A stretch of DNA of 64,000 nt from an uncultured Myxococcales bacterium (GCA_903936705.1 CAIZWN010000063.1:1-64000), one strand, 5' to 3'. Positions 49,763 through 59,549 are shown, counted from the first letter of the stretch. Made by a program: numbers and translations. The notes: generated from the letters alone by a model not told the origin.

Positions 49763-50821
49763 CTACCTGCCAGACTCGCCACGGACTGCTGCGCCCATGG
49801 CCGCGAGGCCGACGCCGGGGTCCGGGAAGCCGATCTGGTATCCGGCATGATTCAGGTTGGCGGTGGAAATTCGCGTGTTGGAGGACAGCACCTCAGCGAG
49901 GTCGGGGTCAAGGAAGGGGAGGGCCTTCCGGCGGGCAGCCATCATGCCGTCCGCTCGCACCGCGATCGCTGCAGCAGCGGCGAGCCACGATGCCTTGACT
50001 CCCGGAAGGGGAAGGACCGGCATTCCGCGGGCCGTGGCAGCCAGACGCAGAAGGTCATCAACAGAGGTGCGCGACCCGTCCGCGACGAAGATTGTGGCGT
50101 TTTCCCCCGACGTGTATTTCGCCAGATGAACGGCAGCGCCGCATGCATCGTCAAGATGACACAGTGGCACCTGGCCGGCGGGTGTTCCGGGAACAGGCAT
50201 GGCTGGCAGCCATGACGGCCTGAAAAGGGCAGAAAGAGGCAGCCCGGCATCGGCGCCTATCAGATGGCCGGGACGCAGAATCGTGTATCTGACGCCCGAT
50301 TCCGCACACCTGCGGCGCACGACGTATTCGCCAAGCGACATTGCGCGCGCAAGCTTGCTGCGCGGGTCAGGGGTTGCCGATTCGTCCAGCTCGCCAGCAC
50401 CAGTAATGCCGGCAACCGTGGCGGACGAGAAGACCGCGACGCGGCGCAGACGTCCTGCAACCCGGGCGGCCGAATCAAGGGCGTTCCCAGTCCCCTGCAC
50501 GACGGAACGCCACTGGCCCTTCCACGATCGGTCTCCCTCGCGTGGGCGCGCCGCCAGAAACATGAAATCAACGTCCTTCAGCAGAGGGTCCAGTGCGCCG
50601 GCCTCGCAGACGTCGGCGGTCTGGACCCAGGCTCCTGCGTCCCTGGCCGACTCGAAACGGGCTCGGGCACGCCCTCCGGGGATGTCCAGGACGTCACCGG
50701 CCTCGGCGGCAATGACGTCGTGGCCGGCCCGAGCAAGCAGGACGGCAAGCCGTGCACCGATTGGGCTTCCTGCACCCACAACCAGGCTTCGGTACTTTTT
50801 TGCAGCCACGTCGTCCTCCAT
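49763..50821 (-). CDS. NAD-dependent epimerase/dehydratase-like SDR
   Basis: 352 residues. An extended short-chain dehydrogenase fold with N-terminal SLVVGAGSPIGARLAVLLA, the GxxxxxG Rossmann motif. VAVFSSATVAGI holds the substrate-binding Ser. The active-site Tyr appears as SLGEYVVRR, lacking the usual YxxxK Lys (Arg at that position). ILRPGHLIGAD corresponds to the conserved RPGxxxG. With the catalytic Lys replaced, it may act as an atypical reductase/epimerase or a regulatory protein. Substrate not identifiable. Confidence 0.75.
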   Translation of the reverse strand: MEDDVAAKKYRSLVVGAGSPIGARLAVLLARAGHDVIAAEAGDVLDIPGGRARARFESARDAGAWVQTADVCEAGALDPLLKDVDFMFLAARPREGDRSWKGQWRSVVQGTGNALDSAARVAGRLRRVAVFSSATVAGITGAGELDESATPDPRSKLARAMSLGEYVVRRRCAESGVRYTILRPGHLIGADAGLPLSALFRPSWLPAMPVPGTPAGQVPLCHLDDACGAAVHLAKYTSGENATIFVADGSRTSVDDLLRLAATARGMPVLPLPGVKASWLAAAAAIAVRADGMMAARRKALPFLDPDLAEVLSSNTRISTANLNHAGYQIGFPDPGVGLAAMGAAVRGESGR

Positions 50822-50952
50822 CCCAGCCCGCTTCAGATCCCACCGATGTAGCCTTTAGTCAAGCCCCGAGATGAGATCAAACATGGGAAGTGGATGCTGA
50901 CATGAACCTGATCAGACTGCTAAAACAACCACAATCCAGCAATCCGACGTTC

Positions 50953-50981
50953 TTGCAACGTCCTTCGCTGTGTGGTATCAA
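50953..50981 (+). promoter_or_regulatory. Candidate promoter of the yebC-ruv cluster
   Basis: TTGCAA at 50953-50958 and TATCAA at 50976-50981, spacer 17; predicted start about 35 bases before the yebC ATG. Confidence 0.45.
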
Positions 50982-51022
50982 TGCGCGTCTTTTCTGGGCG
51001 CTTCCCTTTTCAGAGGACTGCC

Positions 51023-51772
51023 ATGTCTGGTCACAGCAAATGGGCTACCATCAAGCACAAGAAGGGCAAGGCTGACGCAGCGCGCGGCCGGCTCTTCACC
51101 AAGCTCATCAAGGAAATCACGATCGCGGCGCGAATGGGCGGCGGGGATGTCGAAGGAAACCCGCGGCTCAGGCAGGCCGTCCTGACCGGCAAGGGCATGA
51201 ACATGCCCAACGACAACATCGACCGCGCAATCAAGAAGGGCACGGGCGAGTTGGAAGGCGTTTCGTACGAGGAAGTTTCGTACGAGGGCTACGCCCCAGG
51301 CGGCGTTGCGGTCATCATCGATTGTTTGACCGACAACAAGAATCGCTGCGTGTCCGAGATTCGGCGCATCTTCCAGAAGGGCAACGGCAACATGGGCTCC
51401 CAGGGGGCCGTGGGCTGGATGTTCGAGATGAAGGGCCTGATCGAGGTCGAGGCTGATGGCAAGACCGTCGATGACATGATGGAAGTCGCGCTTGACGTGG
51501 GCGCGGATGACGTCACGGGCGAGGAAGGCCTGTTCGAGTTTGTTACCCAGCCGACCGACCTGATGGATGCGGCTGAAAAGCTGAGGGCCGCCGGGTTCAA
51601 CGTGACGTCCGCCAAATCGGCGAAGGTCCCGAAGAACATGACCAAGGTCACAGGCAAGGACGCCGAACAGACCTTGCGCCTGATCGATGCGCTTGAAGAC
51701 AACGACGACGTCCAGAACGTGTACGCAAACTTCGACATCGACGAGTCCGAACTTGAAGGCCTGATGTCCTAG
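51023..51772 (+). CDS. yebC: YebC/PmpR-family protein
   Basis: 249 residues with AGAGGA upstream of the ATG. It starts [22 protein letters not shown], the hallmark of the family, and shows [19 protein letters not shown]. The [21 protein letters not shown] segment is also conserved. Members are transcriptional regulators or translation factors that relieve ribosome stalling at proline stretches. Its position directly before ruvC matches the E. coli gene order. Confidence 0.95.
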   Translation: MSGHSKWATIKHKKGKADAARGRLFTKLIKEITIAARMGGGDVEGNPRLRQAVLTGKGMNMPNDNIDRAIKKGTGELEGVSYEEVSYEGYAPGGVAVIIDCLTDNKNRCVSEIRRIFQKGNGNMGSQGAVGWMFEMKGLIEVEADGKTVDDMMEVALDVGADDVTGEEGLFEFVTQPTDLMDAAEKLRAAGFNVTSAKSAKVPKNMTKVTGKDAEQTLRLIDALEDNDDVQNVYANFDIDESELEGLMS

Positions 51773-51842
51773 TTTTGAATCGCTTGGTCTGATACGGGTC
51801 GGGCCGGTTTCATTCAGTCCCGCCCGCGCCCCCGGAAAAGCC

Positions 51843-52364
51843 ATGAGTCGAGTGCTAGGCATCGACCCCGGCAGCCGCGTCACCGGATGGGGACTCATCG
51901 AAGGCGACTGGGGCAACAGTCGCTGCATCGGCAGTGGCACGCTTCGGCTGGGCGACGATCGTCCCATGGGGGCGCGCCTGAAGATCCTGCACGAGGGACT
52001 CGTCGGGTTGATTCGTGAATTCGCCCCCGATATGGTTGCCGTCGAGCGGGTCTTCGTGGCGAAGAACGCCGATTCTGCCTTGAAGCTTGGGCATGCGCGT
52101 GGCGTGATCCTGATGACGGTCGAGGAAGCCGGGTTGCCTGTTCACGAATACACCCCGGCCCAGGTCAAGAAGTCGGTTACCGGCAGCGGCAGGGCATTGA
52201 AGGGGCAGGTTGGGATGCTGATCCGGGCGATCCTTGGGCTGGACCATGATCCGCCTGAGGATGCCGCGGACGCACTGGCAATCGCACTGACGCACCAGAT
52301 GCTGGGAGGCTCGCGGGCGCTGGCCGAACTGGCCGGTGCGTCGTGGGGGAGGAGGCGGCGATGA
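51843..52364 (+). CDS. ruvC: Holliday junction resolvase
   Basis: 173 residues. Endonuclease that cleaves four-way junctions at the end of recombination, working with RuvAB. Catalytic acidic residues are visible in VLGIDPGSRVTGWG (Asp), VAVERVFVAKN (Glu) and PEDAADALAIALTH (two Asp). The start has no strong ribosome-binding site, and the last four bases overlap ruvA (ATGA), coupling their translation. Confidence 0.96.
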   Translation: MSRVLGIDPGSRVTGWGLIEGDWGNSRCIGSGTLRLGDDRPMGARLKILHEGLVGLIREFAPDMVAVERVFVAKNADSALKLGHARGVILMTVEEAGLPVHEYTPAQVKKSVTGSGRALKGQVGMLIRAILGLDHDPPEDAADALAIALTHQMLGGSRALAELAGASWGRRRR

Positions 52365-52954
52365 TCGGCTTCCTGCGCGGGAAGGTCGTAGCGATGGGTA
52401 CTGCCGACATCACCGTTGATGTTGGCGGCGTCGGGTACGAAGTCGTAGTGGACCGGCAGTCCAGGCTGGGCGTGGGGCCTGTGGGCAGCGAGGTCGTCCT
52501 GTGGATCCGTACGCTGGTCAGGGAGGACGCCATCTCGCTGTTCGGGTTCGACAGCGAGGTTGGCAGGACCGTGTTCGACCTGCTGGTGTCGGTGTCGGGG
52601 ATCGGGCCGAAAATGGGGTCGGCGATCCTTGGCGGATTTTCGCTGGCCGAGTTGGTCGAGGCTGTTCGCGAAAAGAACACGAAGAAGTTGTCCACGATCA
52701 GCGGCGTCGGCAAGAAGACGGCCGAGCGTCTGGTCCTGGAATTGTGCGAGAAGTTCATGGCGCTGCCGATCGAGGCGCCGTTGCGTCCCGCCGGGATTCC
52801 GTCCCTGCTGTTCGACGACGTGAGGTCTGCCCTTGCGAACCTGGGATTTGCCCCCCGTGACGTCGAGTCGGTGCTGCGTGCCGTCCCGCTAGATGTACAC
52901 CCGACACTTGAAGGACTGGTGCGGTATGCCCTGTCGATCCTGACTGCAAGGTAG
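52361..52954 (+). CDS. ruvA: Holliday junction branch migration protein, junction-binding subunit
   Basis: 197 residues from the ATG at 52361, which overlaps the ruvC stop and follows GAGGAGG. It contains the OB-fold N-terminal domain ([13 protein letters not shown]), two helix-hairpin-helix segments ([15 protein letters not shown] and [16 protein letters not shown]) and a C-terminal domain that binds RuvB ([15 protein letters not shown]). It binds junctions as a tetramer. Confidence 0.96.
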   Translation: MIGFLRGKVVAMGTADITVDVGGVGYEVVVDRQSRLGVGPVGSEVVLWIRTLVREDAISLFGFDSEVGRTVFDLLVSVSGIGPKMGSAILGGFSLAELVEAVREKNTKKLSTISGVGKKTAERLVLELCEKFMALPIEAPLRPAGIPSLLFDDVRSALANLGFAPRDVESVLRAVPLDVHPTLEGLVRYALSILTAR

Positions 52955-52992
52955 TCAGTGGCGGCAGCATCCGGCTGCACGCTGGAGGCCCG

Positions 52993-54018
52993 ATGTCCGA
53001 AGACACCACCAGGCGACTGTCAACCCCGAAAAAGACCGAGGAGGAAGTTGCCGAGTTTGCATTGCGCCCCAGGTCGTTCGACGAGTTCGTTGGTCAGGAG
53101 GCGTTGAAGGCCAAATTGAAGGTCTTCGTGACGGCAGCCAGGCAGCGAGGCGATGCACTGGACCACATGTTGCTGTGCGGTCCTCCCGGGTTAGGCAAGA
53201 CAACTCTTGCTCACATTTTGGCTGCCGAACTTGGTGTCGAGATGAAGCAGACGTCTGGTCCTGCAGTCGAGAAGAAGGGCGATCTTGCCGGTATATTGAG
53301 CAATCTGAACGAGCGGGACGTCCTGTTCGTGGACGAGATTCATCGGCTGAATCCCGTGGTCGAGGAGAACCTGTACCCGGCCATGGAGGACTATGCATTC
53401 GACGTCGTGATAGGCGAGGGTCCCGGCGCGCGGTCGTTGCGGCTGAAGCTGAAGAAGTTCACGTTGATCGGTGCAACCACGCGTACTGGATTGCTGACCG
53501 GGCCGCTGCGGGATCGCTTCGGTATCGTCGAGCGAATGGACCATTACCCGGCCAGCGAGTTGTCGGAAATTGTCAGCAGGTCTGCGCGGATCCTTGGCGT
53601 GAAACTGACGGATGGCGCCGCCGACGAGATCGGGCGTCGGGCACGCGGCACCCCGCGCATCGCCAACCGCCTGTTGCGACGGGTGCGGGATTTCGCGCAG
53701 GTCGAAGGCGACGGGACCGTGACCACGGCTGTTGCCGCCTCGGCTTTGTCCCGGCTGGACGTGGATGCTTGCGGGTTGGACGCGATGGACCGCAAGTATC
53801 TACTGTGCATGATCGACAAGTTCGGAGGGGGGCCCGTAGGCGTCGAGACGATGTGCGCGGCCCTGTCCGAGGAAAGGGACACCCTGGAAGAGGTGGTCGA
53901 ACCCTACCTTCTTCAGGAGGGGTTCCTTCAGCGAACACCACGTGGACGCATGGCTACGGCATTGGCCATGCGGCATCTGCACCGCGAGGCGCCCCCGACT
54001 GGTGGCGATACATTGTAG
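52993..54018 (+). CDS. ruvB: Holliday junction branch migration ATPase
   Basis: 341 residues. AAA+ motor of the RuvAB complex. Walker A is [18 protein letters not shown], Walker [13 protein letters not shown], sensor 1 [10 protein letters not shown], arginine finger region [13 protein letters not shown], and sensor 2 [17 protein letters not shown]. The C-terminal winged helix ends [18 protein letters not shown]. It follows ruvA by 38 bases. Confidence 0.97.
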   Translation: MSEDTTRRLSTPKKTEEEVAEFALRPRSFDEFVGQEALKAKLKVFVTAARQRGDALDHMLLCGPPGLGKTTLAHILAAELGVEMKQTSGPAVEKKGDLAGILSNLNERDVLFVDEIHRLNPVVEENLYPAMEDYAFDVVIGEGPGARSLRLKLKKFTLIGATTRTGLLTGPLRDRFGIVERMDHYPASELSEIVSRSARILGVKLTDGAADEIGRRARGTPRIANRLLRRVRDFAQVEGDGTVTTAVAASALSRLDVDACGLDAMDRKYLLCMIDKFGGGPVGVETMCAALSEERDTLEEVVEPYLLQEGFLQRTPRGRMATALAMRHLHREAPPTGGDTL

Positions 54019-54024
54019 ATTCAA

Positions 54025-54786
54025 TCAGGCCAGCGAGCGGCCGCCATCAACTGCGATCGTCACACCGGTGACATGGCGGGATTCGACCAGGAATCGCACG
54101 GTCAAGGCGACGTCCTCGGGCGTGCCGATCCTGCCGCGCGGGATTCGTGAGACGATGCGGCGCCGGTCTTCATCGGATTCGTCATCCCTGAACAGCACTG
54201 TTCCGGGGGCTACAGAGTTTACCGTTATTTCGGGGGCCAAAGCCCGCGCCAGGGAACTGGTCAGCATCGCAAGGCCAGCCTTGGACACGCAATAGGGTAC
54301 ATGGTTGCCGAAGGGCCGCTGGGCCGCCACGTCAGTTATGTTCACGATTGCCCCGGACCCGGTTGCGCGCATGCGGGGTGCTGCCTGGATGCTACACAGG
54401 TAGGGGGCTTTCAGGTTTGTATCAATATGGAAGTCGAAGTCCTCGGCAGTCAGCGTCAGGACCGGGGTGCGTCTGAAGACGGCGGCGCTGTTCACCAGAA
54501 CGTCCAGGCGCCCGAACTCCCGGTCCAGGTCCAGAAACATGGCGTTGATCTGGTCGGCGCGCGTCAGGTCGGCCTGGAAGATCAGTGCGCGTCGACCCAG
54601 TACAGCGATTTCGGCGGCTAGTTTCGCGGCCTCGGACGGTGAAGATCTGTGGTGAATCGCGATGTCATATCCGGCACGGGCAAGTTCCAGGGCAATCGAT
54701 CGGCCGACCCGCCGGGCGGCGCCTGTAACAAGCGCGACCTTTGCCGAAGTCGCAGTTGCGGAAGTCGCATCTGGGAAGCGGTTCAT
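54025..54786 (-). CDS. Pteridine-reductase-like short-chain dehydrogenase
   Basis: 253 residues from the ATG at 54786. The Rossmann motif is VTGAARRVGRSIALELARAG (TGxxRRxG) and the catalytic pair is YCVSK. The usual catalytic Ser is replaced by Asp in IVNITDVAAQRPF, as in pteridine reductase PTR1 and FolM. IHHRSSPSEA, which binds NADPH phosphate, also fits PTR1. It probably reduces dihydrofolate, dihydromonapterin or another pteridine with NADPH; a general SDR cannot be excluded. It is convergent with ruvB with a six-base gap. Confidence 0.82.
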   Translation of the reverse strand: MNRFPDATSATATSAKVALVTGAARRVGRSIALELARAGYDIAIHHRSSPSEAAKLAAEIAVLGRRALIFQADLTRADQINAMFLDLDREFGRLDVLVNSAAVFRRTPVLTLTAEDFDFHIDTNLKAPYLCSIQAAPRMRATGSGAIVNITDVAAQRPFGNHVPYCVSKAGLAMLTSSLARALAPEITVNSVAPGTVLFRDDESDEDRRRIVSRIPRGRIGTPEDVALTVRFLVESRHVTGVTIAVDGGRSLA

Positions 54787-54796
54787 CGGATTTCCG

Positions 54797-55576
54797 TCAG
54801 AGGCCGTTGCGCTGGGCGTCCACGGGGCAGAAGCCCTCGACCGAGAACTGGGCCTTGCCGCCAAGGATGCCAACCTTGCCCCACAGCCAGTACCACATCC
54901 CTGGCATTATGGGGCTGCAGTTGTCCAGGACATCACATTCCGTGCCCTGGCAGCCGATCGAAATTTCCATGCCGCTGAGGACGATCGGGAAAATTTCTGA
55001 ACCTATGAACATCGGGGCAAAACATGATTTGCAGCAGGGATGCTCGCTGGTGCATACATCCAGCATCGAGCAGGTCTGCACCCCTGGCCATGCCTGCGTC
55101 TTGACCTTGACGTGAACTTCCCCGGCCCCGTTCATCAGCAGGTGGATCAACTCCTCGACGGCAGAGGCCCCCTTTTCCGAACACTCGTGGATTCGTATGC
55201 AGTTGGGGTCCGATTCCGGGTCATCCGAGCAGGGAAGGCCTGCCTCGCCGTCGAGGGCCAAGTAGGCCTCATCGGACAAGACTGTTTCGCCAAGGAACAA
55301 CGCATCGAGTGCCGCCGGAAGGTCCGCTGGCGAAAGGTCAGTCGCGCCAGGGTAGGTGTCGGATTCAACAGCGGCATCATGACTGCTGGCATCGGAATCA
55401 CCCGTGGCGTATGCATCAGCTTCGATTGAACCTGGTTCCAGAACCACAGCATCGGCCAGAATCGGGATCTCGAAATTCTTCGAGTCTGATTCGGACAGGT
55501 TGGACGAGCCGGGACCATCGCTTGGCAGGCAGGCCGCAAATGTGGTCATGCAGGCTATCGCGACGATCCAGCGCAT
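54797..55576 (-). CDS. Cys-containing lipoprotein of unknown function
   Basis: 259 residues from the ATG at 55576, behind GAGGG. Lipobox MTTFAACLPS, then an Asp/Ser/Ala-rich tether to about residue 90. The C-terminal domain has a dozen cysteines (CSEKGA, CCKSCFAPMF, CQGTECDVLDNC) and an aromatic segment GMWYWLWGKVGILGGKAQF. I do not recognise the fold. It precedes the SDR gene by ten bases on the same strand and may be co-transcribed with it. Confidence 0.7.
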   Translation of the reverse strand: MRWIVAIACMTTFAACLPSDGPGSSNLSESDSKNFEIPILADAVVLEPGSIEADAYATGDSDASSHDAAVESDTYPGATDLSPADLPAALDALFLGETVLSDEAYLALDGEAGLPCSDDPESDPNCIRIHECSEKGASAVEELIHLLMNGAGEVHVKVKTQAWPGVQTCSMLDVCTSEHPCCKSCFAPMFIGSEIFPIVLSGMEISIGCQGTECDVLDNCSPIMPGMWYWLWGKVGILGGKAQFSVEGFCPVDAQRNGL

Positions 55577-55670
55577 CAAACCCTCGTGGGACCAAAGCTC
55601 ATCAACATGGGCATTATAAGAAATCGTCGCGAAGAATGCCGAATGTCTGAAGAAAAATGATCGACTTGCA

Positions 55671-57248
55671 TCAGGCCGCCAGCGCAAACTGCAACACGGC
55701 TGCCGTAATCAGCAGGGCGATAGAAGCTGCCTTGCCGGAAACGTTCACCCGTCGAGCAAGGACCGAGGATGCAGCCAGGATCGCCGAGATCAGGCATATC
55801 GGGACGGCGGCGTTGGGTGTCGTCAGCGGGTCGGCGGCCAGGAAGAACGCTGCGGCGCGCAGGACAGCCAGGGTCGCCAGCAGGATGGCCAGCGGTTCAA
55901 GCAGTGCCATTCGTGGCCGGGTTCCACGGCGCAGTGACAAGATTATCGAACTGCCGGCCACCAGTGGACCAATCGAGGCCAGAAGGCCGAAGGACAAAGG
56001 GATTCGATATGGGCCGTCATGCGTTGGGGCGGCTTCCAACACCGTCAGCGATGCCGGCAGACGAGGCAGGATGTCCTGCTGAAACCGTGCAGAAAGGCTG
56101 TCGAAAGTTTCCGCCAACGGCAGATGTCCAACGGTATACCCCAGCAGGATTGCGCCGCCAGAGATTGCCAGGGCTCCCGCAGCCAGTCCAACTAGACGAG
56201 ACAATCCAGCAAAACGGGGGCCTGCCGCATATGCGGACACGAACAATAGAATTGCGATTGTCGTCGCCAGGGAAGCACTTTTGAACGGCTCAAGCGACAC
56301 CAGCGCAGGGATGGCCCCAACCCAGGTTGAAACATCCAGAGGCGTTCGTGCGAGGGCCGCGTACAGCACCGGGGCCCCTGTGTTGCCGGATCCGGCAGGG
56401 ACCAGTCCCAGGCCCGGGCCGGCCAATGGGTTGGCCAGGACGATCAGCACGACCAAGGCCAGCCATGCCGACAACTTCCTACTGTCATCATCAGCCTGGA
56501 AACGCGCATAAAAGACCGCCAGCAGAAGGGCCGCCGCGGCCGCCAGACTTGCCAATATGTTGAAAATTGCCGGAATCCACGAGGGCAGACCGGCAAGAAT
56601 CGAGGGCGCCGGGATTGCCAGCGGTCTGCGGGAATCCACCCTGAAGCTGACGGGAGATGCAGGCTTGGCATCGCCGTTCGGTGGCAGATGCGCGCGCACC
56701 TTGCCGTCGGCCTGCCGCTCGGCTGCCCAGGGTCCGGTGGAAAGAACACCGAATGCGACCAGACGCTGCCCGTCAGAACCGGGCAACTGGTAGACAGCGC
56801 CTTCTTCAACAACCTGCCTGCCACCCGGGGCAGCATCAATGACTGGCTCGATTGTAAGACGCGTCGGGTCGCGGATCTCGGGTGGGGCTGATGACAGGCC
56901 GGTCAAAATGAAGGCAACCAAAGCCAGCAGCAGCAGCACCGAGGCCGCGAGGTCGGCGAATCCCAAGGGGACTTTCGGGGACGCAGCACGGGTCAATTTG
57001 ACGGCAACGCCGTGGATTGCCACCAGCGCCAGAAGTACCCAGGGAAGCAGGGCGCTGCCAAGATGATGCAGACCCAGCAGCGAAACGAATCCTGCCGAGC
57101 CGTGGGACCAGGACTCGATCACGTCCTTGTCGGCCAAGCCCTGCGGGACGTCCAGTGCCGCCATGCATAACGCGACCAGTCCGATGATGGCTAGCGCAGG
57201 AACGATTGGTGATGCGAGGACGTCGAGCGTATTACGATGGGCTTTCAT
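55671..57248 (-). CDS. Polytopic membrane protein, weakly ResB-like
   Basis: 525 residues from the ATG at 57248. About 13 predicted transmembrane helices. The N-terminal part, with LLGLHHLGSALLPWVLLALVAIHG after the first helix, recalls the ResB/CcsA haem-delivery family. A soluble loop of about 110 residues (about 125-240) follows, and then paired hydrophobic helices to the C-terminus. Its length and layout suit a fused or divergent cytochrome c assembly protein, but no WWD-type haem motif is visible, so the link is tentative. It is divergent from dnaJ. Confidence 0.6.
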   Translation of the reverse strand: MKAHRNTLDVLASPIVPALAIIGLVALCMAALDVPQGLADKDVIESWSHGSAGFVSLLGLHHLGSALLPWVLLALVAIHGVAVKLTRAASPKVPLGFADLAASVLLLLALVAFILTGLSSAPPEIRDPTRLTIEPVIDAAPGGRQVVEEGAVYQLPGSDGQRLVAFGVLSTGPWAAERQADGKVRAHLPPNGDAKPASPVSFRVDSRRPLAIPAPSILAGLPSWIPAIFNILASLAAAAALLLAVFYARFQADDDSRKLSAWLALVVLIVLANPLAGPGLGLVPAGSGNTGAPVLYAALARTPLDVSTWVGAIPALVSLEPFKSASLATTIAILLFVSAYAAGPRFAGLSRLVGLAAGALAISGGAILLGYTVGHLPLAETFDSLSARFQQDILPRLPASLTVLEAAPTHDGPYRIPLSFGLLASIGPLVAGSSIILSLRRGTRPRMALLEPLAILLATLAVLRAAAFFLAADPLTTPNAAVPICLISAILAASSVLARRVNVSGKAASIALLITAAVLQFALAA

Positions 57249-57379
57249 CGGAGCCACGGGTACCACGATGGGGGCGCGGGTGTCAACCTTGGGCGGGCAA
57301 GTCCCGAGGTACTCGACCCTTCCGTTTAAGGGCAATCGAACCCATAATGCGCTCGGTTTGAATGCGGGGCATGGGTTCG

Positions 57380-58294
57380 ATGCAAGGGAAAGACTATTAC
57401 AAGCTTCTGGGCACCGAGCGTTCCGCCACTGCCGACGAGATTCGCAAGACGTACAGGAAATTGGCGATGCAGTTTCATCCGGACCGGAATCCGGGGAACA
57501 AGGCAGCCGAGGACAGATTCAAGGAGATCAACGAAGCCTACGCGGTTCTTTCGGATGCTGAAAAGCGCAAGCAGTACGATACGTTCGGGGCCGAAGGGTT
57601 CGGCCAGCGGTTCTCGCAGGAAGACATCTTCAAGGGATTCGATTTCCAGTCGATCTTCCGGGACATGGGGTTTGGCGGGGACATGTTCGGGTCGGCCTTC
57701 GGTGGCGGCGGAGGGCGACGCGGCCACTCGAAGTGGGGAGACCCGTTTTCGGGTCAGCACCAGCGAGCAGTCCCAAAGGGCGAAGACACCGTTTCCGACA
57801 TGCGGATTTCGTTCTACGAGTCGATTAACGGTGGTGAGCGGGTAATGCAGGTGCCCACGCCGGAGGGCGGGTGGGAGAAGATCAGCGTCAAGATCCCGGC
57901 GGGCGTTTCGACCGGAAAAACGTTGCGGTTGAAAGGGAAGGGCGGAGTATCGCCGTACGGGGGCGAACGCGGCAATCTGCACCTGCGAATCGTGGTCGAG
58001 GACGACGCCGTATTCAGTCGCGACGGCAACGATTTGCGATGTGACGTGAAGGTGCCGGTGTCGGTTCTGGTGCTGGGTGGCTCGGTCGAGGTGCCGACCA
58101 TGGCTGGTCCCAAGCGGGTAAAGGTCGCCAAGGACACCCAGCCATGCGCCACGCTGCGTTTGCAGGGCCTTGGAGCCCCGGCAGGCGGCGGGAATCAAGG
58201 GGACCTGTTTGCCCGGTTGATACCCGTGCTGCCTACGAAACCTGACGAGAAGGTGTTGCGTCTGTTTCGCGAACTGGCCGAGGCCGGGTTCTGA
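57380..58294 (+). CDS. DnaJ-type co-chaperone (CbpA-like)
   Basis: 304 residues from the ATG at 57380; ATGs at 57362 and 57371 are also possible. The J-domain KDYYKLLG...MQFHPDRNPG carries the HPD motif that stimulates DnaK. A Gly/Phe-rich linker follows (GFGGDMFGSAFGGGGG). Two beta-sandwich substrate-binding domains complete the protein (EKISVKIPAGVSTGKTLRLKGKG; LFARLIPVLPTKPDE). The Cys-rich zinc finger of classical DnaJ is absent, so it is the CbpA subtype. Confidence 0.93.
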   Translation: MQGKDYYKLLGTERSATADEIRKTYRKLAMQFHPDRNPGNKAAEDRFKEINEAYAVLSDAEKRKQYDTFGAEGFGQRFSQEDIFKGFDFQSIFRDMGFGGDMFGSAFGGGGGRRGHSKWGDPFSGQHQRAVPKGEDTVSDMRISFYESINGGERVMQVPTPEGGWEKISVKIPAGVSTGKTLRLKGKGGVSPYGGERGNLHLRIVVEDDAVFSRDGNDLRCDVKVPVSVLVLGGSVEVPTMAGPKRVKVAKDTQPCATLRLQGLGAPAGGGNQGDLFARLIPVLPTKPDEKVLRLFRELAEAGF

Positions 58295-58345
58295 GGTTAT
58301 CCTGCGTCCATGAACGAATTCACGATTTCATGCCGGAGTCGAAGG

Positions 58346-59527
58346 ATGAAAGTCATGTGCATCGGCATACGGATGCTGCCTTGGCTCGGCTTGCTGGCGC
58401 TTGGCGTGGCGGCTTGTGGCGAGAAGATTCCCTATCCCCCGCTGCGTCGGCCGGATGCTCATTCGCCTGGAATCGTGGCGAAACCCGAGGCGTCTACGGC
58501 CGCGCCCATGCCCGCGGCGGCGCCCCCACCTGGGACTGCTGCGCGCCCCGGCATTCGTTCGCTGATGGCGGTAAGGACACCCGAGGGGTCGTTTGTCGTG
58601 TCGTCGCGGCCCGGAGGTGGAGACCAGTCGGTTCGCAAGGTTCCTGGCATTGTTCATATTCTGCCCGATGGCGTTGAAAGGGGCGTCAGGGTCGTTTCGG
58701 AATCGAAACGCGCCGTGACTGGTGCGCCGGAGTCGCGCTTTGTGCACCTGGCGATCCGGACCGGGGCGAAGGAATCTGAACTGGAACTACCAGAGTCGGA
58801 GGAACGGCCCGACCTGGAGCTTGCGGCCAAAGCCGATCCTGACCTTGCCAGGGAGTTCTACCACAGGGAGAGCCTGGTTCCTGTCGGGATGTCAGGTTCG
58901 CGGGTTGCCTTCGTTTTCGGGATCGATGGGTTCCTTGGTGGGGCGCACCCATATGCGTCGCGGCGGTTGGTTGTCGTCGACCTTGCGGCCGGGCGCCTTG
59001 AGGACTCGTCCGCGCGGTTTGCCGGAAGGGATCTTGCTGCCGATGTGCTTGGAGACGCCAGGGAGACTACATGTGTGAGAAAGCCTGCCGGTGTAGCCGC
59101 CATGGAAGGTCGTGGTGGCGAACTGGCCTGGGTCGTTGGGCTGTCCCATGACGTTGAGTCGTGTGCAGGAGGCTTCCGCATCGCCCGCCTGAAGGATCCT
59201 TCGTCGGATGATGCGCGACCGTCTCCCGATACGGTTGTTGCAAAGGACGGTCTGCTTCATGTAACGGACTCGATTGTCGAGGGGCCAGTGGCCGACTGGC
59301 GTCTTTCCGGGGCCTCGGGTGCGGCGGTCCTTCTGATGGGGGGTGATCGTAACGATCGTGTCCTGTCGCCGTGGGCAGCCACTTTCCCCAGGCGTGCCGG
59401 TGTTTCAAGCAGGGAGATCAGATACTGGGAACCCGGAATGGCCGCTTCCTCGGTACTAGGGCGCGCCTCGGGCATCCTGTCCGTGCAATTCCTGGACGGC
59501 GCCTCAGCATCTGGCAAGAGTCCGTGA
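58346..59527 (+). CDS. Lipoprotein of unknown function
   Basis: 393 residues from the ATG at 58346 (a start at 58310 has a poorly placed ribosome-binding site). Lipobox ALGVAACGEK; a Pro/Ala-rich linker (about residues 30-65) precedes a mostly beta domain. Repeated aromatic/Gly strands with conserved Asp/Arg (SRFVHLAIRTG, RVAFVFGIDGFLGG, RRLVVVDLAAGRLEDS) suggest a beta-propeller-like fold, but this is inference. It is convergent with the transglycosylase gene, with a 22-base gap. Confidence 0.6.
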   Translation: MKVMCIGIRMLPWLGLLALGVAACGEKIPYPPLRRPDAHSPGIVAKPEASTAAPMPAAAPPPGTAARPGIRSLMAVRTPEGSFVVSSRPGGGDQSVRKVPGIVHILPDGVERGVRVVSESKRAVTGAPESRFVHLAIRTGAKESELELPESEERPDLELAAKADPDLAREFYHRESLVPVGMSGSRVAFVFGIDGFLGGAHPYASRRLVVVDLAAGRLEDSSARFAGRDLAADVLGDARETTCVRKPAGVAAMEGRGGELAWVVGLSHDVESCAGGFRIARLKDPSSDDARPSPDTVVAKDGLLHVTDSIVEGPVADWRLSGASGAAVLLMGGDRNDRVLSPWAATFPRRAGVSSREIRYWEPGMAASSVLGRASGILSVQFLDGASASGKSP

Positions 59528-59549
59528 CCCGTAGTCGCCGCGATCTGGT

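Noticed and set aside
55671-57248. Confident second ResB/CcsA assignment
   Set aside because: Only one N-terminal helix segment recalls ResB; no haem-binding WWD-type motif is present, so it is left as a polytopic protein of tentative relation.
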